A DNA stretch of 64,000 bases, taken from NCBI GenBank assembly GCA_029215795.1, contig JARDYH010000002.1:10657001-10721000 (forward strand). The letters are read 5' to 3'. The notes below the pieces were generated by a model that saw only the letters and a list, made by a program, of their open reading frames with translations, was not told where the DNA came from and searched no databases. The position numbers and the translations under genes are program-made. How positions within the stretch are numbered: the first letter of the stretch is position 1; every line of letters starts with the position of its first letter. This stretch comes from Anniella stebbinsi. Its lineage: Eukaryota > Chordata > Lepidosauria > Squamata > Anniellidae. This document shows, one piece after another, positions 10,465-22,295 of this stretch.

Positions 10465-10496
<32 letters not shown>

Positions 10497-10561
10497 TTTC
10501 TTGCTTATGGTGTTTTTTCTAGACGGACATGACAGGCTTTGCCAAGTCATGCTGTCTTTTA

Positions 10562-10598
<37 letters not shown>

Positions 10599-11345
10599 TT
10601 ATTTGTATCCCGCCTTTTGCCCAATACTGAGCCTCAAGGCGGCTTTACAAAATTAAAACATATACAATTAAAAGCTATAAATAAAAATATACAAAAGTTA
10701 CAAATATAATTAAATAGGTTTCAATATTAAAACACTTCCACATTTAAAATACATATTAAATTTCTAAAATCTTGAACATAGATGGAGGTCCACATTATTC
10801 ACCAAAGGCCTGCTGGAATAAGAATGTTTTTGCCTGCCTCTGAAAAACATATCAAGGAGGGAGCCAGACTAGTTTCCCCGGGAAGGGCGTTCCAGAGCCT
10901 TGGAGCACCCACCGAGAAGGCCCTCTCCCTTGTTCCCACCAGGCGTGCCTGGGATATTGGTGGGACTGAGAGAAGGGCCTCCCCAGAAGATCTCAGAGCA
11001 CATGCAGGCTCATAATGGAATAAGGTCTTTCAGATAACCTGGACCTAAGCCATATAGGGCTTTATAGGTGATAACCAGCACTTTGAATTGTGCCTGGAAA
11101 CAGACTGGAAGCCAGTGGAGCTGTTGTAAGAGGGGAGTTGTATGCTCCCTGTAACCAGCCCCGGTCAACAATCTGGCTGCAGCTCTTTGAACCAGCTGAA
11201 GTTTCCGAACACTCTTCAAAGGCAGTCCCAAGTAGAGCAATTTACAGTAATCCAGTCGGGATATAACTAAGGTATGTGTCACCATGGCCAGGTACTTGTT
11301 ATTCCGGAGCCTTTTCAGTGGTGGTCTCCTGTTTTTGGAACGCAC
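10465..11345 (-). mobile_element. L2 LINE, 3' part with RT C-terminus
   Basis: On the minus strand 11345-11010 encodes a clear L2 RT C-terminal region: VISRLDYCKLLYLGLP, KLQLVQRAAARLLTG, HWLPVCFQAQFKVLVITYKA. Beyond it come the 3' region and (TTA)n tails at 10563-10600 and 10469-10494. The copy is 5'-truncated. Confidence 0.88.
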
Positions 11346-11490
11346 TCTCCAGAGAAGCTTGCCTGATACCTATATTATGATTCTTTCAGTACCAGGTGAA
11401 AGGCTTCTTACTCCTCCAGCTGTAAAAATGGTGTTAGCGCATTTTGGATCTTTGCACAGCTGCTGTTTTTTTACTTTGTTTTAAAAAAAC
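11295..11490 (+). mobile_element. L2 LINE fragment, plus
   Basis: TATTCCGGAGCC, GGAACGCACTCTCCAGAGAAG and GGTGAAAGGCTTCTTACTC match the L2 end seen more fully at 12228. It abuts the minus-strand L2. Confidence 0.6.
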
Positions 11491-11539
11491 ACGTGTTTTG
11501 AGCTTATGGGGCAGTACCCAACGCTGCCGCTCTGCTGAC

Positions 11540-11665
11540 GTCCTTTAGAGTTCTGCATGAAACCCGGATTGTGTAGAGTTGCAGTGGTATGGGATCAGAG
11601 GAGGCTGGTGGCTCCGATGTCTTTGGGGCAGTGAATCTGATCTGGGTTTCACTCAGAACTCTAAA
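11540..11665. mobile_element. Palindromic repeat with TTTAGAGTTCTG arms
   Basis: CTTTAGAGTTCTGCATGAAACCCGGAT at the left is mirrored by ATCTGGGTTTCACTCAGAACTCTAAAG at the right. Related text is at 15035-15115 and 63740-63830. Confidence 0.65.
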
Positions 11666-12227
11666 GGAGCTATAAAAAGCCATAAAGAAGCCATTGATGC
11701 AACACTGCAGGCGTAAATGCACCATTTGCACCTGTCATATTGCACAAGTGGCTTCTTTACGGCCACCATTTCCTCAGTCTTGCTTTTACGGAAATCCCTG
11801 AGCTGCCATTTCTACACAAACGGCAGCTTGCCATGGGGATGGGGAGTAGGAACCAGATGGAGGTCAGCCTTTCCACCCCTAGCGTTAATATGAATCGCAG
11901 CGCGCATTTTTGCATGCCTGTTTGCTCTCTCTGAGATCACCATGTAGCCAAATCTGATCACCTTTATGCTCATACGTGATCGCTGATTGGTTGGGATCAC
12001 ACAGCAAAGAAAGAAGCCCAGTGGGAGCAGCAGATGGGGCTGCGAAGAAACGCAAAAAGGCGATGGAATTTGAGATGTTGGGGAGGAACATCAGTGGGGG
12101 GAGGGGTTGGCCCAAAATTGTTCATGGACAAAAATCTCATGCAATGCTACTTTCCCCTACATATTGCCATGACCACTAACTGACACATCCCTATAAATGG
12201 GATCTATGCTACCAGGATCTATCTCCT
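11666..12227. other. LOXHD1 intron, unassigned
   Basis: No gene or recognised repeat, only scattered short open frames. Confidence 0.35.
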
Positions 12228-12619
12228 GGTAACAGGTGGCTACCTGGAGGAGGGCCTTCTCTGCTGTGGCACCCCGGCTGTGGAATGAGCTCCCTAGAGA
12301 GGTTCGCCTGGCACCTACATTACACTCTTTTAGATGCCAGGTGAAAACCTTTTTTTATTTTCACAGTGTTTTAACAGTTCTTTAGTTTGATTTTTAACTT
12401 TCCTGTTTTAAATTTGTATTTTAAATCTGTATTAATTGCTGCATGGCTGCTTGGTTTTATCCTGCTTGTGTTCTTATATTGTATTTTTATACTACGTTTT
12501 TCTACTGTTGGTTGTTTTATATTTTGAATGGTTTTTATGGTTTTAATTCTTGTAAACCGCCCAGAGAGGTTCGGCTATAGGGCGGTATAAAAATGCAATA
12601 AATAAATAAATAAATAAAT
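12228..12619 (+). mobile_element. L2 LINE 3' end with AAAT tail
   Basis: GGAGGGCCTTCTCTGCTGTGGC and TGGAATGAGCTCCCTAGAGAGG encode the end of L2 pol. A T-rich 3' UTR and CCGCCCAGAGAGGTTCGGC then TAAAAATGCAATAAATAAATA follow. Confidence 0.85.
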
Positions 12620-13117
12620 TATATTTACTTGAGCCTGTGATGGTAGTGATGGGGAAGAAGAGCCTGTACTGAGTGTGCCCCTCAACATGACTCAGATGAT
12701 TCGCTTGAGGGGCAGCCCTCAGATTTAGGTGAAACATCAGTAGTCAGTCTATTACCCAGTGCTAGCTGCTCCCAGGCCATGATGTCATTGTGCAGATCTG
12801 GCTGTCAAAGTGTACATGCCATTCAAGAGACACTCCCCCCTCCTCACTGGGCACTGTGACCAAAAGGGGTTCTTTTTCCACCTCAGCAGTCAGCACACAT
12901 GAAAAGAATCCAATCATAGGTCAATAAAACACACTGCTACGTTTCCTTTGGCACAGTTGCAGTGAGGCAGGGAAATAAATTAAATTATAATCACGCCTGT
13001 GTGCAAATGTAGTCCTGGCCGTTTGAAAACCATGTTTAGGAGTTAAGATTGGGATTAAAGGCTCTTTTTCTCTTCCTCCTCACCTCCCCAGCAGAAAATT
13101 CCCTTTTACTATCAGTT
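12620..13117. other. LOXHD1 intron, unassigned
   Basis: No recognisable feature. Confidence 0.35.
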
Positions 13118-13207
13118 ATGGCAGCCTTCTCCAATGGCCATGCTGGTTGTGGATGATGGTGGTTGTAGTACAACACATCTGGAGGACACCGGTTGGGGAA
13201 GGCTACT
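13118..13207. mobile_element. hAT-like short element, diverged
   Basis: GGCAGCCTTCTCCAATGGCC through CATCTGGAGGACACCGGTTGG resembles the 22159 family (short palindrome with CCAGATGT core). Confidence 0.55.
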
Positions 13208-13327
13208 GTATGGCCCTAACCATAATTTAGCACTGTGGGTAGTATCCAATGTCAGTCCTATATAGAGTAGACCAGTAGAAATGAATGGGAATTAGGTCAG
13301 TTTCAACAAACGTAAGTCTCATTCATT

Positions 13328-13830
13328 TAAGAACATAAGAAAAGCCATGCTGGATTAGACCCAGGGTCCATCTAGTCCAGCACTCTGTTCACACAGTGGC
13401 CAATCAGCTGTCAGCCAGGAACCCATAGCAGGACATGGATGCAACAGCACCCTCCCACCCATGTTCCCCAGCAACTGGTATATATAGGCTTATTGCTTCT
13501 GATACTGGAGGAAGCACATAGCTATCAGGACTAGTAGTCATTGATAGCCTTCTCCTCCAGGAATTTATCCAACTCCCCTTTTAAAGCCATCCAAACTGGT
13601 GGCCATCCCTATGTCTTGTGGTAGCGAATTTCATAGTTTAACTATGTGCTGTGTGAAGAAGTCCTTCCTTTTATCTGTCTGAACCTCCCACCAATCAGCT
13701 TTATGGGATGACCCTACTGAATTCTGGTATTTTGAGAGAGGGAGAAAAATGTCTCTCTATCTGCTTTCTTCATACCATGCATAACTTTGTACACCTCTAT
13801 ATTTCAATGGATCTATTCTACGTAGGACTA
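13328..13830 (-). mobile_element. CR1/L3-like LINE 3' part
   Basis: Reversed copy with AGAACATAAGAAAAGCCATGC, CCCACCCATGTTCCCCAGCAACTGG and AGTTTAACTATGTGCTGTGTGAAG. The stretch at 13451-13480 supplies the uninterrupted version of the DIRS target site at 28924/34878. Confidence 0.85.
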
Positions 13831-13846
13831 ACGTTGGATACTACCC

Positions 13847-14075
13847 AGTGTGGTATAGTGGCTAAAGTGTTGGACTGGGAGTCGGGAGATCCGGGTTCTA
13901 GTCCCCACTCGGCCATGGAAATCCACTTGGTGACTTTGGACCAGTCACAGACTCTCAGCCTAACCTACCTCACAGGGTGGTTGTTGTGAGGATAAAATGG
14001 AGAGGAGGAGGATTATGTATGCCACCTTGGGTTCCTTGGAGGAAAAAAGGTGGGATATACATGAAATAATAAATA
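13847..14075 (+). mobile_element. tRNA-derived SINE, complete
   Basis: Full order: AGTGTGGTATAGTGGCTAAAG (A-box like), GGGTTCTAGTCCCCACTCGG (B-box like), CTCAGCCTAACCTACCTCAC, CCTTGGGTTCCTTGGAGG and an AATAAATAAA tail. Confidence 0.88.
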
Positions 14076-15223
14076 AAAATGTTTGCACTGACCGTAGTCA
14101 TGGTTACTCAGGATTCCGACTTCAGCCAGGAACTGAAACCTGGGTTTGCAAATTCAAGCTAAGAGGGAACTCCGGTTAGCACACTAACCATGGTCACAAA
14201 TGCTGCACCATAGTTAAGGGTGATAAAGGAAAAGGGGTAGGTGGGGATTTGCACCAGGGAGGGAAAGAGAAAACGAGGGAGCATGTGTTCCTGGATGTGG
14301 CTCCTGGTTTACAAATCACAGTTTGCTAAGACCCACTGTTAATACCTGCATAGGGCCTGGGTGGCTGCATTCCTAAAGGCATAAACCAGAGCATCCCCAT
14401 GCCTGTTCCTGCTGGCTTATGCCTCCCGCAGTTGGCAAACAGCAGCCAACCAGGGAATGTGCACGGCTCCTCACAGTCAACCACTACACAGAGCGGATTA
14501 AAAATAAACTTCATCAAAGGTTTGTTGACATTTTAATCATAGCATTTGCAATTATAATCGTGCCTGCAACGTCTCGGGAACTGCTCTTCTCTGCATACTG
14601 ATCAATCAGCAGGTTGCAGGGGGAGGGGGGTTTGCCAGGGATGGGCTTGGATATGTGTCATCCAAAATTCTGCTTTCCACTGTAGGCCTAAGCACCCCGG
14701 GCTGATCTGGGCTTATATGGCAAGCAGTGGCATGTCAGCGATGCAAACTGGTGTAACGATGCCGCTCTTACCCAGGCCGGCTTTAAGCTCTGTGGCTGCA
14801 CTTGGCCATGATGGTTCCCCCAAAATTACCCAGTGGATATTATAGTACAACTCTACCTTATGGTACAACAAGGATGGTATTATAGTACCAAAACCGATCA
14901 GGGGAGTTGCATGTGGGATTTGGGTCGAAAGGCTGGAGAAGGGTAAAAAAACCCTGCAGTAAGGGGACGTGTAACACACAGGAGGTTGTCTGGGAACAGT
15001 GTACTGTGGGAAGCACCTTGGATGGTTCCTCTAGAGTTCTGGTTCATTCTGACTGAAACCTGGAGTAGATTCACCACCCCACGAACTTCAGAGCCCCTAG
15101 CCTCCACTGTATGGGATGGATCATAATAGTGGAGGACAGCATGGTTAGGTGAAGGGAACAGAACATTCTGTCTTCCGCACCAAGCTGCTTTCCAAGCCGT
15201 ACTCTGGGCTATACACATTCTAT
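14076..15223. other. LOXHD1 intron, mostly unassigned
   Basis: A palindromic-repeat relative (TTCTGACTGAAACCTGGAGTAG then AGCCTCCACTG) lies at 15035-15115. Text with ACTAACCATGGTCAC at 14180-14200 recalls 58740-58860. Nothing else is recognised. Confidence 0.4.
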
Positions 15224-15449
15224 GGCTGAATTCGGACAACACGATAGTCAATGGTGGGGTAATAAACAACTTTACAGTTGTTCATCTAGGGGGCACTCCC
15301 CACACAACATGGTAATAAATAATCAACCATGGTGTGGATTAGGATCAGCGCTGAGTTGACTATGGCAGCATTCGGATGACATGATAGTCAATACAACTGA
15401 CAATTGTTTCCCCACCCCCAGTTGCTTAATGTGTCATCCGAATTCAGCC
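15224..15449. mobile_element. GGCTGAATTCGG MITE, copy 2
   Basis: Ends GGCTGAATTCGGACAACAC and GTCATCCGAATTCAGCC, with TAT on both sides. The inside holds GGGGGCACTCCCCACACAACATGG and CAGCGCTGAGTTGACTATGG as in the other copies. Confidence 0.88.
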
Positions 15450-15889
15450 TATATGTTTTTTTTATCAGCAGAGTCTGCAGGTGCAGAGAAATATCTGGTG
15501 AGGAATTCAGAAGTTTAAGAACCTGAGCCATTTCTTAAAAAGATGCAAGTTTTTGGTCCTTACTGATGACAGACATAAGCCTGGTGAAGTCTCAGGAGCT
15601 AAGCGGGGCCTCTAATTGTCAAGGTGTGGAGCTCCAGAGGCCCAATGGCGAGAAGCAGCAGTAAATGAGTCCTTCTCCTATCTGAATGGATGAAATGTGG
15701 GCTCCTGCTCTGCCTCACCACTATCTCGATAGAGTGTTGGCTTCTGAGGAAACACACTTTTTGGAACGAAGGCAAGAGAGATACGACTCTAAAATGGGTA
15801 AGATTAACTACAAGGATGCATTTGTCGAGTTAATTATCGCGTTTTCAGCCCAACCTTCCTTGAAGGAGTTTCAGACAGCAAGTAGGTGT

Positions 15890-16210
15890 AGCCCAGGGGA
15901 GCAAAACATCAGGCTCAGCGGTCAAATCTGACCTGCCTTAGGTTCCTGGATGGGCCCACCCCCATTCTCCCTGAGCACCATTTGATTTCTTGGTTCCCCG
16001 ACTTTTGCGCAGTTTCCCTCCCTTCTAAAAATGCCTCACCTAAGGCTTAGTTACTGGGAGGAAGAGCTTTAAGCTAAAATATGTTGGTATTTTGGCCCCT
16101 CCCCCTTTGGCCCCACCCACCACTGGAACTCAGTTCCCAAGAGCTTCTCAGAAAATGGAATTTGGCTCTGAGCCTGAAAGCGGTTCAGCACTGTGGTGTA
16201 GCCCAAACAC
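15890..16210. repeat. Interspersed repeat shared with 57660-57965
   Basis: TGGTATTTTGGCCCCTCCCC, CCACCACTGGAACTCAG and GAGCTTCTCAGAAAATGGAATT recur at 57850-57960 with moderate divergence, and upstream parts also align (ATGCCTC then CCTAAGGCT). The class was not recognised. Confidence 0.6.
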
Positions 16211-16588
16211 CAGTTGTATTCCTAACCTGTTACCATTTCCTGTGATGATCCAGATCATCTGATCGGATGGCTCCAGAAAGTGCTGAGTTAAAAAGCCAAT
16301 AAAAACGTTTTTGCAGTGATTCTTTCTGCTAATGGAGCTTGTGAACACAGCAGGAGGTACTGTATGATAGGGGGAGGGGGTGCGAACCATGGCAAAGGAC
16401 CCCATATCTCTGTAGGCCAGGAATACAGAATCTCTTCCAACCTGAGGGATGAATTCCATTTCAGAGAAGTCCTCAGAGGCCACGTTCTAGGGGTGGGCAT
16501 GGCTTAAAGCAAAATGGGGCGGGGCAAAAGGGGTGGGTCAAAAATCCCAAAATATCTTAACTTTCAAAATTGTAGAATGGGAAAAAAA

Positions 16589-16628
<40 letters not shown>

Positions 16629-17240
16629 CATCTTTATTTATATCTTGCCTTTTGCCCAATGCTGGGCCTCAAGGCAGCATTACAAAATTAAAACATATAG
16701 TTAAAAGCTACAAATAAGAGATATTTAAAATTTAAAAATAAATTAAATAGGTTTCAGTATTAAAACTTTTCAACATTTAAAATACCATAGATGGGGTCCA
16801 CGTTATTCTCCGAAGGCCTGCCGGAATGAGAAAGTTTTTGTGTGCCTCCTGAAAAAACACCAAGGAGGAAGCCAGTCTAGCTTCCCTGGGAAGGGAGTTC
16901 CAGAGCACTGGAGCAGCCACCAAGAAGGCCCTCTCCCTCGTTTCTATCAGGCGTGCCTGTGATGGTGGAGGGACTGAGAGAAGGGCTTCCCCTGAAGATC
17001 TCGAAGCACAGGCAGGCTCGTATGGGAGAGTACAGTCTTTCAGATAACCTGGACCCAAGCCATATAGAGCTTTATAGGTGATAACCAGCTCTTTGAATTG
17101 TGCCCGGAAACAGACTGGAAGTCAGGGGAGCTGTTTTAACAGAGGAGTTGTATACTCCCTGTAACCAGCCCCAGTCAACAATCTGGCTGCAGGTCTTTGA
17201 ACCACCTGAAGTTTCTTTAAAGACAGCCCCACGTAGAATG
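16589..17240 (-). mobile_element. L2 LINE 3' part
   Basis: A (TTA)n tract at 16590-16628 is followed by reversed L2 3' sequence. The minus strand 17058-16777 encodes ARLIETRERAFLVAAP and WNSLPREARLASS, the end of L2 pol. Colinear with 10560-11250 at moderate divergence. Confidence 0.86.
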
Positions 17241-17448
17241 TGTTACACAAAACTGCACAAAACCCAGGAAATCACCAGACAATCAGTGGTCGGGGAAATG
17301 GGGGTGGAGTCAGGGGAAGGGGCATGGCTGTCTGGGTTACCCCAGAGTGCTGGGTTGGGACCCTCAGGCCTGAGGTTCATTTTGCACCCCTTCTCTAGGC
17401 ATTGCTTAATTGCTCCGCAGCCCCCTCTGGGCTCCTCTTTCTTCTCAC

Positions 17449-17584
17449 CTGGCTCCGCTTCAGTGACTAGGGGGCCTTCGGCCGTGAGCTCCCGCACAAT
17501 CTCTTTGTCGCCCTCGTTGATATCCAGCCAGCGGCCGCAGTTGAACGTGTACGTCTCTTTGGTCAGGGTTTTCAAAAGAGTCAG
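17449..17584 (-). CDS. LOXHD1: LOXHD1 exon: end of third PLAT domain
   Basis: 136 nt between acceptor AAAG at 17586-17585 and donor GTGAGA. It enters in phase 0 after the exon at 20723 and ends one base into a codon. It encodes [16 protein letters not shown], then [17 protein letters not shown], the closing strand of a PLAT domain with the NRWLD-type box found at the end of each LOXHD1 repeat, and an acidic linker [12 protein letters not shown]. The pyrimidine tract before the acceptor is weak, so the exact 5' border is less sure than in other exons. The phase fits both neighbours. Confidence 0.93.
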
Positions 17585-18861
17585 CTTTCATCGAACCAAA
17601 ATGGCACCAGAATTCAAAAAGTTAAGAGTGAATGAAAGAGGTTGGGGGAGGGGGCAATACTAGGAATAAAGATACCATAAAAGTTACCAAACAGGTTTAG
17701 TCTGGGTTAGGTTACAAGGTGAGGAAATTGCTTATTAATAACTAACGTGGTTATTCAGTGATGAAAGTGATGCATTCATCCATCCAGGCCCAAGGCTTCG
17801 AGAGCTTTTAGAAGTCTGGACTTGAATCTCTGTGTCTTCAACTGAAAATAGAGTTGCCACCTTTCTCTGTCTCTCTGTCTCTCTGTCTCTCTCTCTTCCT
17901 TGCCACCTTTCTCTCTCTCTCTCTCTCTTCCTTGCCAGACTCCTCATCTTTAACGGCTACATTGTGGGCAGGTACAACAGGGCCCTCTCCCTGTACCGAC
18001 TGAATTTGGCTAGTGCAGATGGGTGAGAATTTTGTTCCAGTTTGGTTTTGATAAGAACTTTCTAACATTCGCAAAGTTCTTCACATTCAGGAGAAAGAAG
18101 GTCAGCCTTAAACCGTTCAAATGCAAGAGGAAGCGAAGGAGGCAGATTTCCCCCGGTACCTGTGTTTGTAATCCATTTGGTGGTAGAGAAGTTTTAGAGC
18201 TAAGTTTCAAGTTTTTCCAGAACTTCTGGGACAATTTCCATATTTATTTATTTATTTATTGGTGTCAGATGCAATTTGCACAAATAGATATTTGTGCAAA
18301 TCATACAAATTTGCACCAAATTCAGCCATAATATGTGCAAATAAAAAGACACGGAAAATCTGCTAACTAGCCCAGCTCACTGCAAACCAAGTCAGGCCAG
18401 TTAGCAAAAAATGGGCCAACATTTGGGGCTCAAACCAAAACACACAGAGCCACATCATGCTCCACCTCCCAAACAGATTCCTCCGGCATTTTTAACTTTG
18501 GGTAGCTTTGTGGATTGATCACAGAGGGAGGGGGCAAGCAAATGGGTAGCATGGAAGTGCGTCTTCTCAGCAAAGGGCCTGGGATGGGGATGGTAGTTGT
18601 AGTCCCACAGATCTGGAGGGGGCAGGCTGTGGAAAGCTTGTTTAAGCAATCAAATCAACACATGATTACAGCTATAGTTCAGCGGGGCAGGAAGGAGTCT
18701 AAATTCTTCTGGTTTGAGGTGAAGCCCTTATTGCTGACATCAGGACTCATCTTAGAAGAGGCATTCCTTCCAATATGGGGAAAAGGGGGGAATGCCTCTT
18801 CTAAGGCGGTACTTGTCATCTATGGGCATTTAAGCACTTGTATTTAAGATTAGAATGAGAG
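17585..18861. other. LOXHD1 intron with CT repeat and GCAAATTTG repeat
   Basis: A (CTCT/CTGT)n tract lies at 17860-17937. Positions 18005-18470 hold a repeat with AATTTGCACAAATAGATATTTGTGCAAAT and AGGCCAGTTAGC, related to 24260-24475 and to inner parts of 26757 and 55045. A diverged hAT-like short element is at 18575-18650. Confidence 0.5.
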
Positions 18862-19005
18862 CCTATCTATACTACTGCTTTAAAACGGTTTGAAACGGTT
18901 TTAAACAGTTTATTACAGTAGTGACAGCTGCTGGGGCCCAGGACACACTCCATATACAGTTTTCAAAACATTTTCAAAGTATCTTGTGTGTGTAGATAGG
19001 CTCTA
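18862..19005. mobile_element. Short DNA element with GAGCCTATCTA ends
   Basis: GAGCCTATCTATACTACTGC at the left is mirrored by GTGTGTAGATAGGCTC at the right. The centre has CTGGGGCCCAGGACACACTCC. Its relatives are at 5625 and 5930. Confidence 0.7.
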
Positions 19006-19874
19006 TGAGTGAAAATAAACCGTCTATCCAATCAGGAATCTTAGTAATTGATTCAGGCTGCAATCCTGTTCCTAAGTAGACATATGGGATTGCACAGTAA
19101 GGCCAAATGTGTAGAGAGCAAGCAGGATTGCACTTAGAGGGACTCATGCTTAGCACTATGCAGCAAAAGATTTTTTATCTGGATAACCGGCAAAATACTG
19201 CAGTTCTGTTAACAATCCCCTTGATAAGAGAATGAGTAGCGACTCCTTTGCAGCGGGACATTATCCATTCCTCCAGGAGCGGAAGCGACAGCAAACCAAG
19301 ACTAATGAGGTAGGAATGACTGCATGGATGAATCTTTGGAACCAACATGCATCTGCAAGGTTTCATAGTTTACTAACCCCCAGTTAGATCCGCCAAACAT
19401 CCATGAAACACAAAAAGAGGGCAGAAAGCTATCAAGTCACATTAGGGCCCCGAAAGCCAAGATCTATGAACAATGTGACCTGATTTAAAAAGGCAAATAG
19501 CCATTTGTCTTTGGCTGTTGCAAATGGCAGTGTGGCAAAAGACATATATTGCTGTAGCTTGTTCCAAGGCTATCTGGAGCAGGGTTTATATATAGTCCGC
19601 TATTCAACTACACAGTAACAATATTTGATAATGGGAACACAATCAATCACCCTCAGCATCTGTTTTCACTTGAACAAAAACAGCTTTCTAGTCCTCATGC
19701 TTGTGAAGGCATGCTTAAAAGTGTCCATGGAATGCCTATTGATCTCAGATGTTAGACTATGCACTTAAGCCCTTTGCCCCTACCTGGGACTGGCAGGAGC
19801 AAAATATACTATATGTAAAATAGATATATAAGCAATTTTGTTTCATCAGAATAATTCATACACTCCCGTTATTT
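19006..19874. other. LOXHD1 intron, unassigned
   Basis: No gene or repeat recognised. Confidence 0.35.
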
Positions 19875-20415
19875 CTAGAGGTGTGCAGCAACCACGAGAT
19901 TTGGCTCAGATTCCAATCTGAAACCTCAGGAAATGGCCTTATTCCGCTTAGACTGATTCGAATCCGAGTCGAGATTTGGAAACCCGAAGCTTCGGGTCTC
20001 CCATTGACCATCACAGAAATTTAATAAATGGCTATAACTTTTTTCCTGTTTGTTGTACATAAATAGGGATGTTGCAAGAATCCACCTGGGGTGTAGAGAC
20101 TGTAGGGCAGTAGGGAAACCATTCATCGAGTGCCCCGTAGCTCGGTGAGAGCCCAGCAGCTGCCCAGTCTTCTAGTGAGCCACCAATGTTGTACAACAAT
20201 GGTGGCTTGGAGGATTCCAGGAAGGTCACGTTGCATAAATGGCCCCTTTTTTGACTGCCATTTACGGAATATGAGTTTCCCGGAAAACCCCTGAGCCACC
20301 ACTATTGCGCAACAATAGCTGTTCACTAAGAGGATGGCTGGCCCCACAGTTTCTTCAGGCACTGCCGGGCCATCCAGATGTTCGTGTGGCACTGGGTGAG
20401 TCTGTCCATCCCTAG
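19875..20415. repeat. Interspersed repeat with CTAGAGGTGTGCA end
   Basis: It starts CTAGAGGTGTGCAGCAACC, passes through GATTCGAATCCGAGTCGAG and TTTAATAAATGGCTATAAC, and ends near GTCTGTCCATCCCTAG. The ends resemble those at 1790 (minus), 25973, 26757 and 55045, all with a TAGGGATG/AGGGGTG-type terminus. It is probably a non-autonomous DNA transposon. Confidence 0.5.
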
Positions 20416-20722
20416 CTGTAAAACAAGACTGGCTGATATCTTCCTTGTGTGAACGGAGTATGTATCCTAGCATATGCCCAAGAAAGATCCCTCTGCAACA
20501 CACAGGGGTCCTAGGAGAGATGCTCGGAGCCTCCATAGAAAAGGGTTCCCCGAACATCTAATGTCTGAAAACCACTATAGCACTTGCGCACCCTTGCTTC
20601 AGCGTTACACACAGGGGTGAGATCATGGAAATAGTAATTTGTTGTGATGACCTTGTGCAGTTCTAACTGTCCCTTATTACCTGGAATGGCACTAGAACAC
20701 AAGGGTCCCACTGCTGTCTTAC
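20416..20722. other. LOXHD1 intron, unassigned
   Basis: No recognisable feature in the 307 bases before the donor of the exon at 20723. Confidence 0.35.
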
Positions 20723-20809
20723 CTTTTTCAGATGCCAGCCAGCAAACGGGCTCTTCTTCTCATGCCAGATGCGGACCTTGTACAAGGCACCCAGATCCGG
20801 GAGCTCAAT
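20723..20809 (-). CDS. LOXHD1: LOXHD1 exon: middle of third PLAT domain
   Basis: Exactly 29 codons, phase 0 on both sides, between acceptor TTTGTGCAG and donor GTAAGAC. It encodes IELPDLGALYKVRIWHEK followed by KSPFAGWHLKK. This is the central PLAT strand pair; the RIWHEK...GWHLK pattern matches the RIGHDN...GWFLE box of other LOXHD1 repeats. It joins the exon at 23436 (ending FM) to that at 17584. Confidence 0.94.
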
Positions 20810-22158
20810 CTGCACAAACAAACATCAAACGGGTCCATGACAGCTTCTTTCCACGCCAGGCACAATCTACCGGGAAGTCGTCATGCACAGGCCCCATGGA
20901 ACCGCACCAGAGTAGCGCAATCCAACAGGAAGGGCTCCTGCATAAATGGATGGCACTGCCCAAGAATGCTACGGTAGCACTCCTGCACATCTTCTGTTGT
21001 GGAAGAGAGCTTTCCAGTGAGTTCGACAGCCTTTGTTAGCAAAGCATGCTCTGCCCCTCCACCACCACCACATCCCACAAACATAGCTTGCTTTCAGCGC
21101 TGTAGCATTTGGAAGGGCAGGCATTTACAGTCCCCAATGCCACAGCACCAAAGAGAGTTCAAAAACTCAGGTGGCTGTGTTGGCCCATACCAACAAACCA
21201 ATGCTAGCAGTTTTCATCCCCAGCAAGGGTAGGTCTTTTGTAAAGCTCATGGGTCTTCATTGCCTATTCCAGACCAAGCCACCCAACAATACATTGTTTC
21301 TGGGAATATTCATACCTCCCCCCAGCTCTCCCGGCTACTGTGAGGATTGTGGCTGAACTCAGAGGGAAGTCTGAGAGGGGGGCAGATAATATCAGCAACC
21401 CTGCTAATAATAATAATAATAAAAAAGGTGCTGGTGCTGTGTCCCTGTGAGCCCCCTGGCTCTACTCCACCACTGCTTGCTTTGCCAAGAGGATTGAACA
21501 CTGAACAAATCCTAGTAGTTAAGACTCTGCGTACAATCTGGATGCGTTGATCCAAGCCCGGGCAGGTGGCTGCCTGAAGCAGAGACCCACTGCCGCCGCT
21601 CCAAACACCTCCCTCCCTCCCTCCCCCCATTCTGCCTGCCCGCCCGCCCACTCGCTCGCCTTGGCACGCATATGTGCGCATGCCTCAACAGCTCATCCGC
21701 TCGCTCGCCAGACGGCTTGCTGTTCTTTGCATATGCATGCATACATGCCCTCCCCAGCATGGGCCTGCAAAGTGTTTCCTCCTTCAGCAGCTGCACGGCG
21801 CCTGCGCGTTGGGCGAAATATCGTGAGAGATCCCCAAACCTCTGGGACCTCTTGCAATACTTTGCCCGACCTCATGCAGGGGCCACGCAACTCCTGAAGG
21901 CGGAAAAGCCGTACGGGCAGCGTGCTGGAGAAGGAGGGACAGCGTGCAGGGTGGGATGGGAGGCCCGGCATGCCAGGGAGTGAGCAAGCATCAGCTTCTT
22001 GGTCCTGCCAGCTGTGTGCATGGCCAACTGGCTGGCCTGCCATGCAGGAGTCTGGCAGGACCAAGAAACACCACTCTTCCCATGTTCTGCTGCCTGCTGT
22101 GCCTGCTTCCTCTCGCTTCGTGGTAGGGCTGGTCCTGCATTGATCCCAAACCATATGG
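20810..22158. other. LOXHD1 intron with a GC-rich stretch
   Basis: An (AAT)n tract is at 21408-21425. Positions 21550-21980 are GC-rich with CTCC and CCCG runs and several overlapping open frames that lack any protein family signature. A hairpin with 16-bp arms (TTCTTGGTCCTGCCAG and its complement) lies at about 21997-22068. Confidence 0.45.
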
Positions 22159-22295
22159 CAGGGGTGGCCAACTTGTGGCCCTCCAGATGTTTTGGCCCAT
22201 GACTCCCATCAGCCCTAGCCAGCACAGCCAATGACGAGGAATTATGGGAATGGTAGGCCCAAACATCTGGAGGGCCACAGCTTGGCCACCCCTGC
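22159..22295. mobile_element. hAT-like 137-bp MITE
   Basis: The ends CAGGGGTGGCCAA and TTGGCCACCCCTG are perfect mirror images over 13 bp and match over 34 bp with two differences. The 8 bases outside are CCATATGG and CCATGTGG, a near-perfect 8-bp duplication as hAT elements make. No coding capacity. Confidence 0.9.

Noticed and set aside
10159..10656. 165-codon open frame with poly-Ile and poly-Leu runs
   Set aside because: The runs are translated ATA/TTA microsatellites of LINE tails.
17243..17448. Extension of the LOXHD1 exon frame beyond 17449 to the stop at 17243
   Set aside because: A GTGAGA donor at 17448 and a phase match with the exon at 8570 show that the frame past it is intron.
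21546..22154. Several overlapping open frames on both strands in GC-rich DNA
   Set aside because: The base composition lacks stops; the frames have no family motifs, and the LOXHD1 exon phases leave no gap to fill here.
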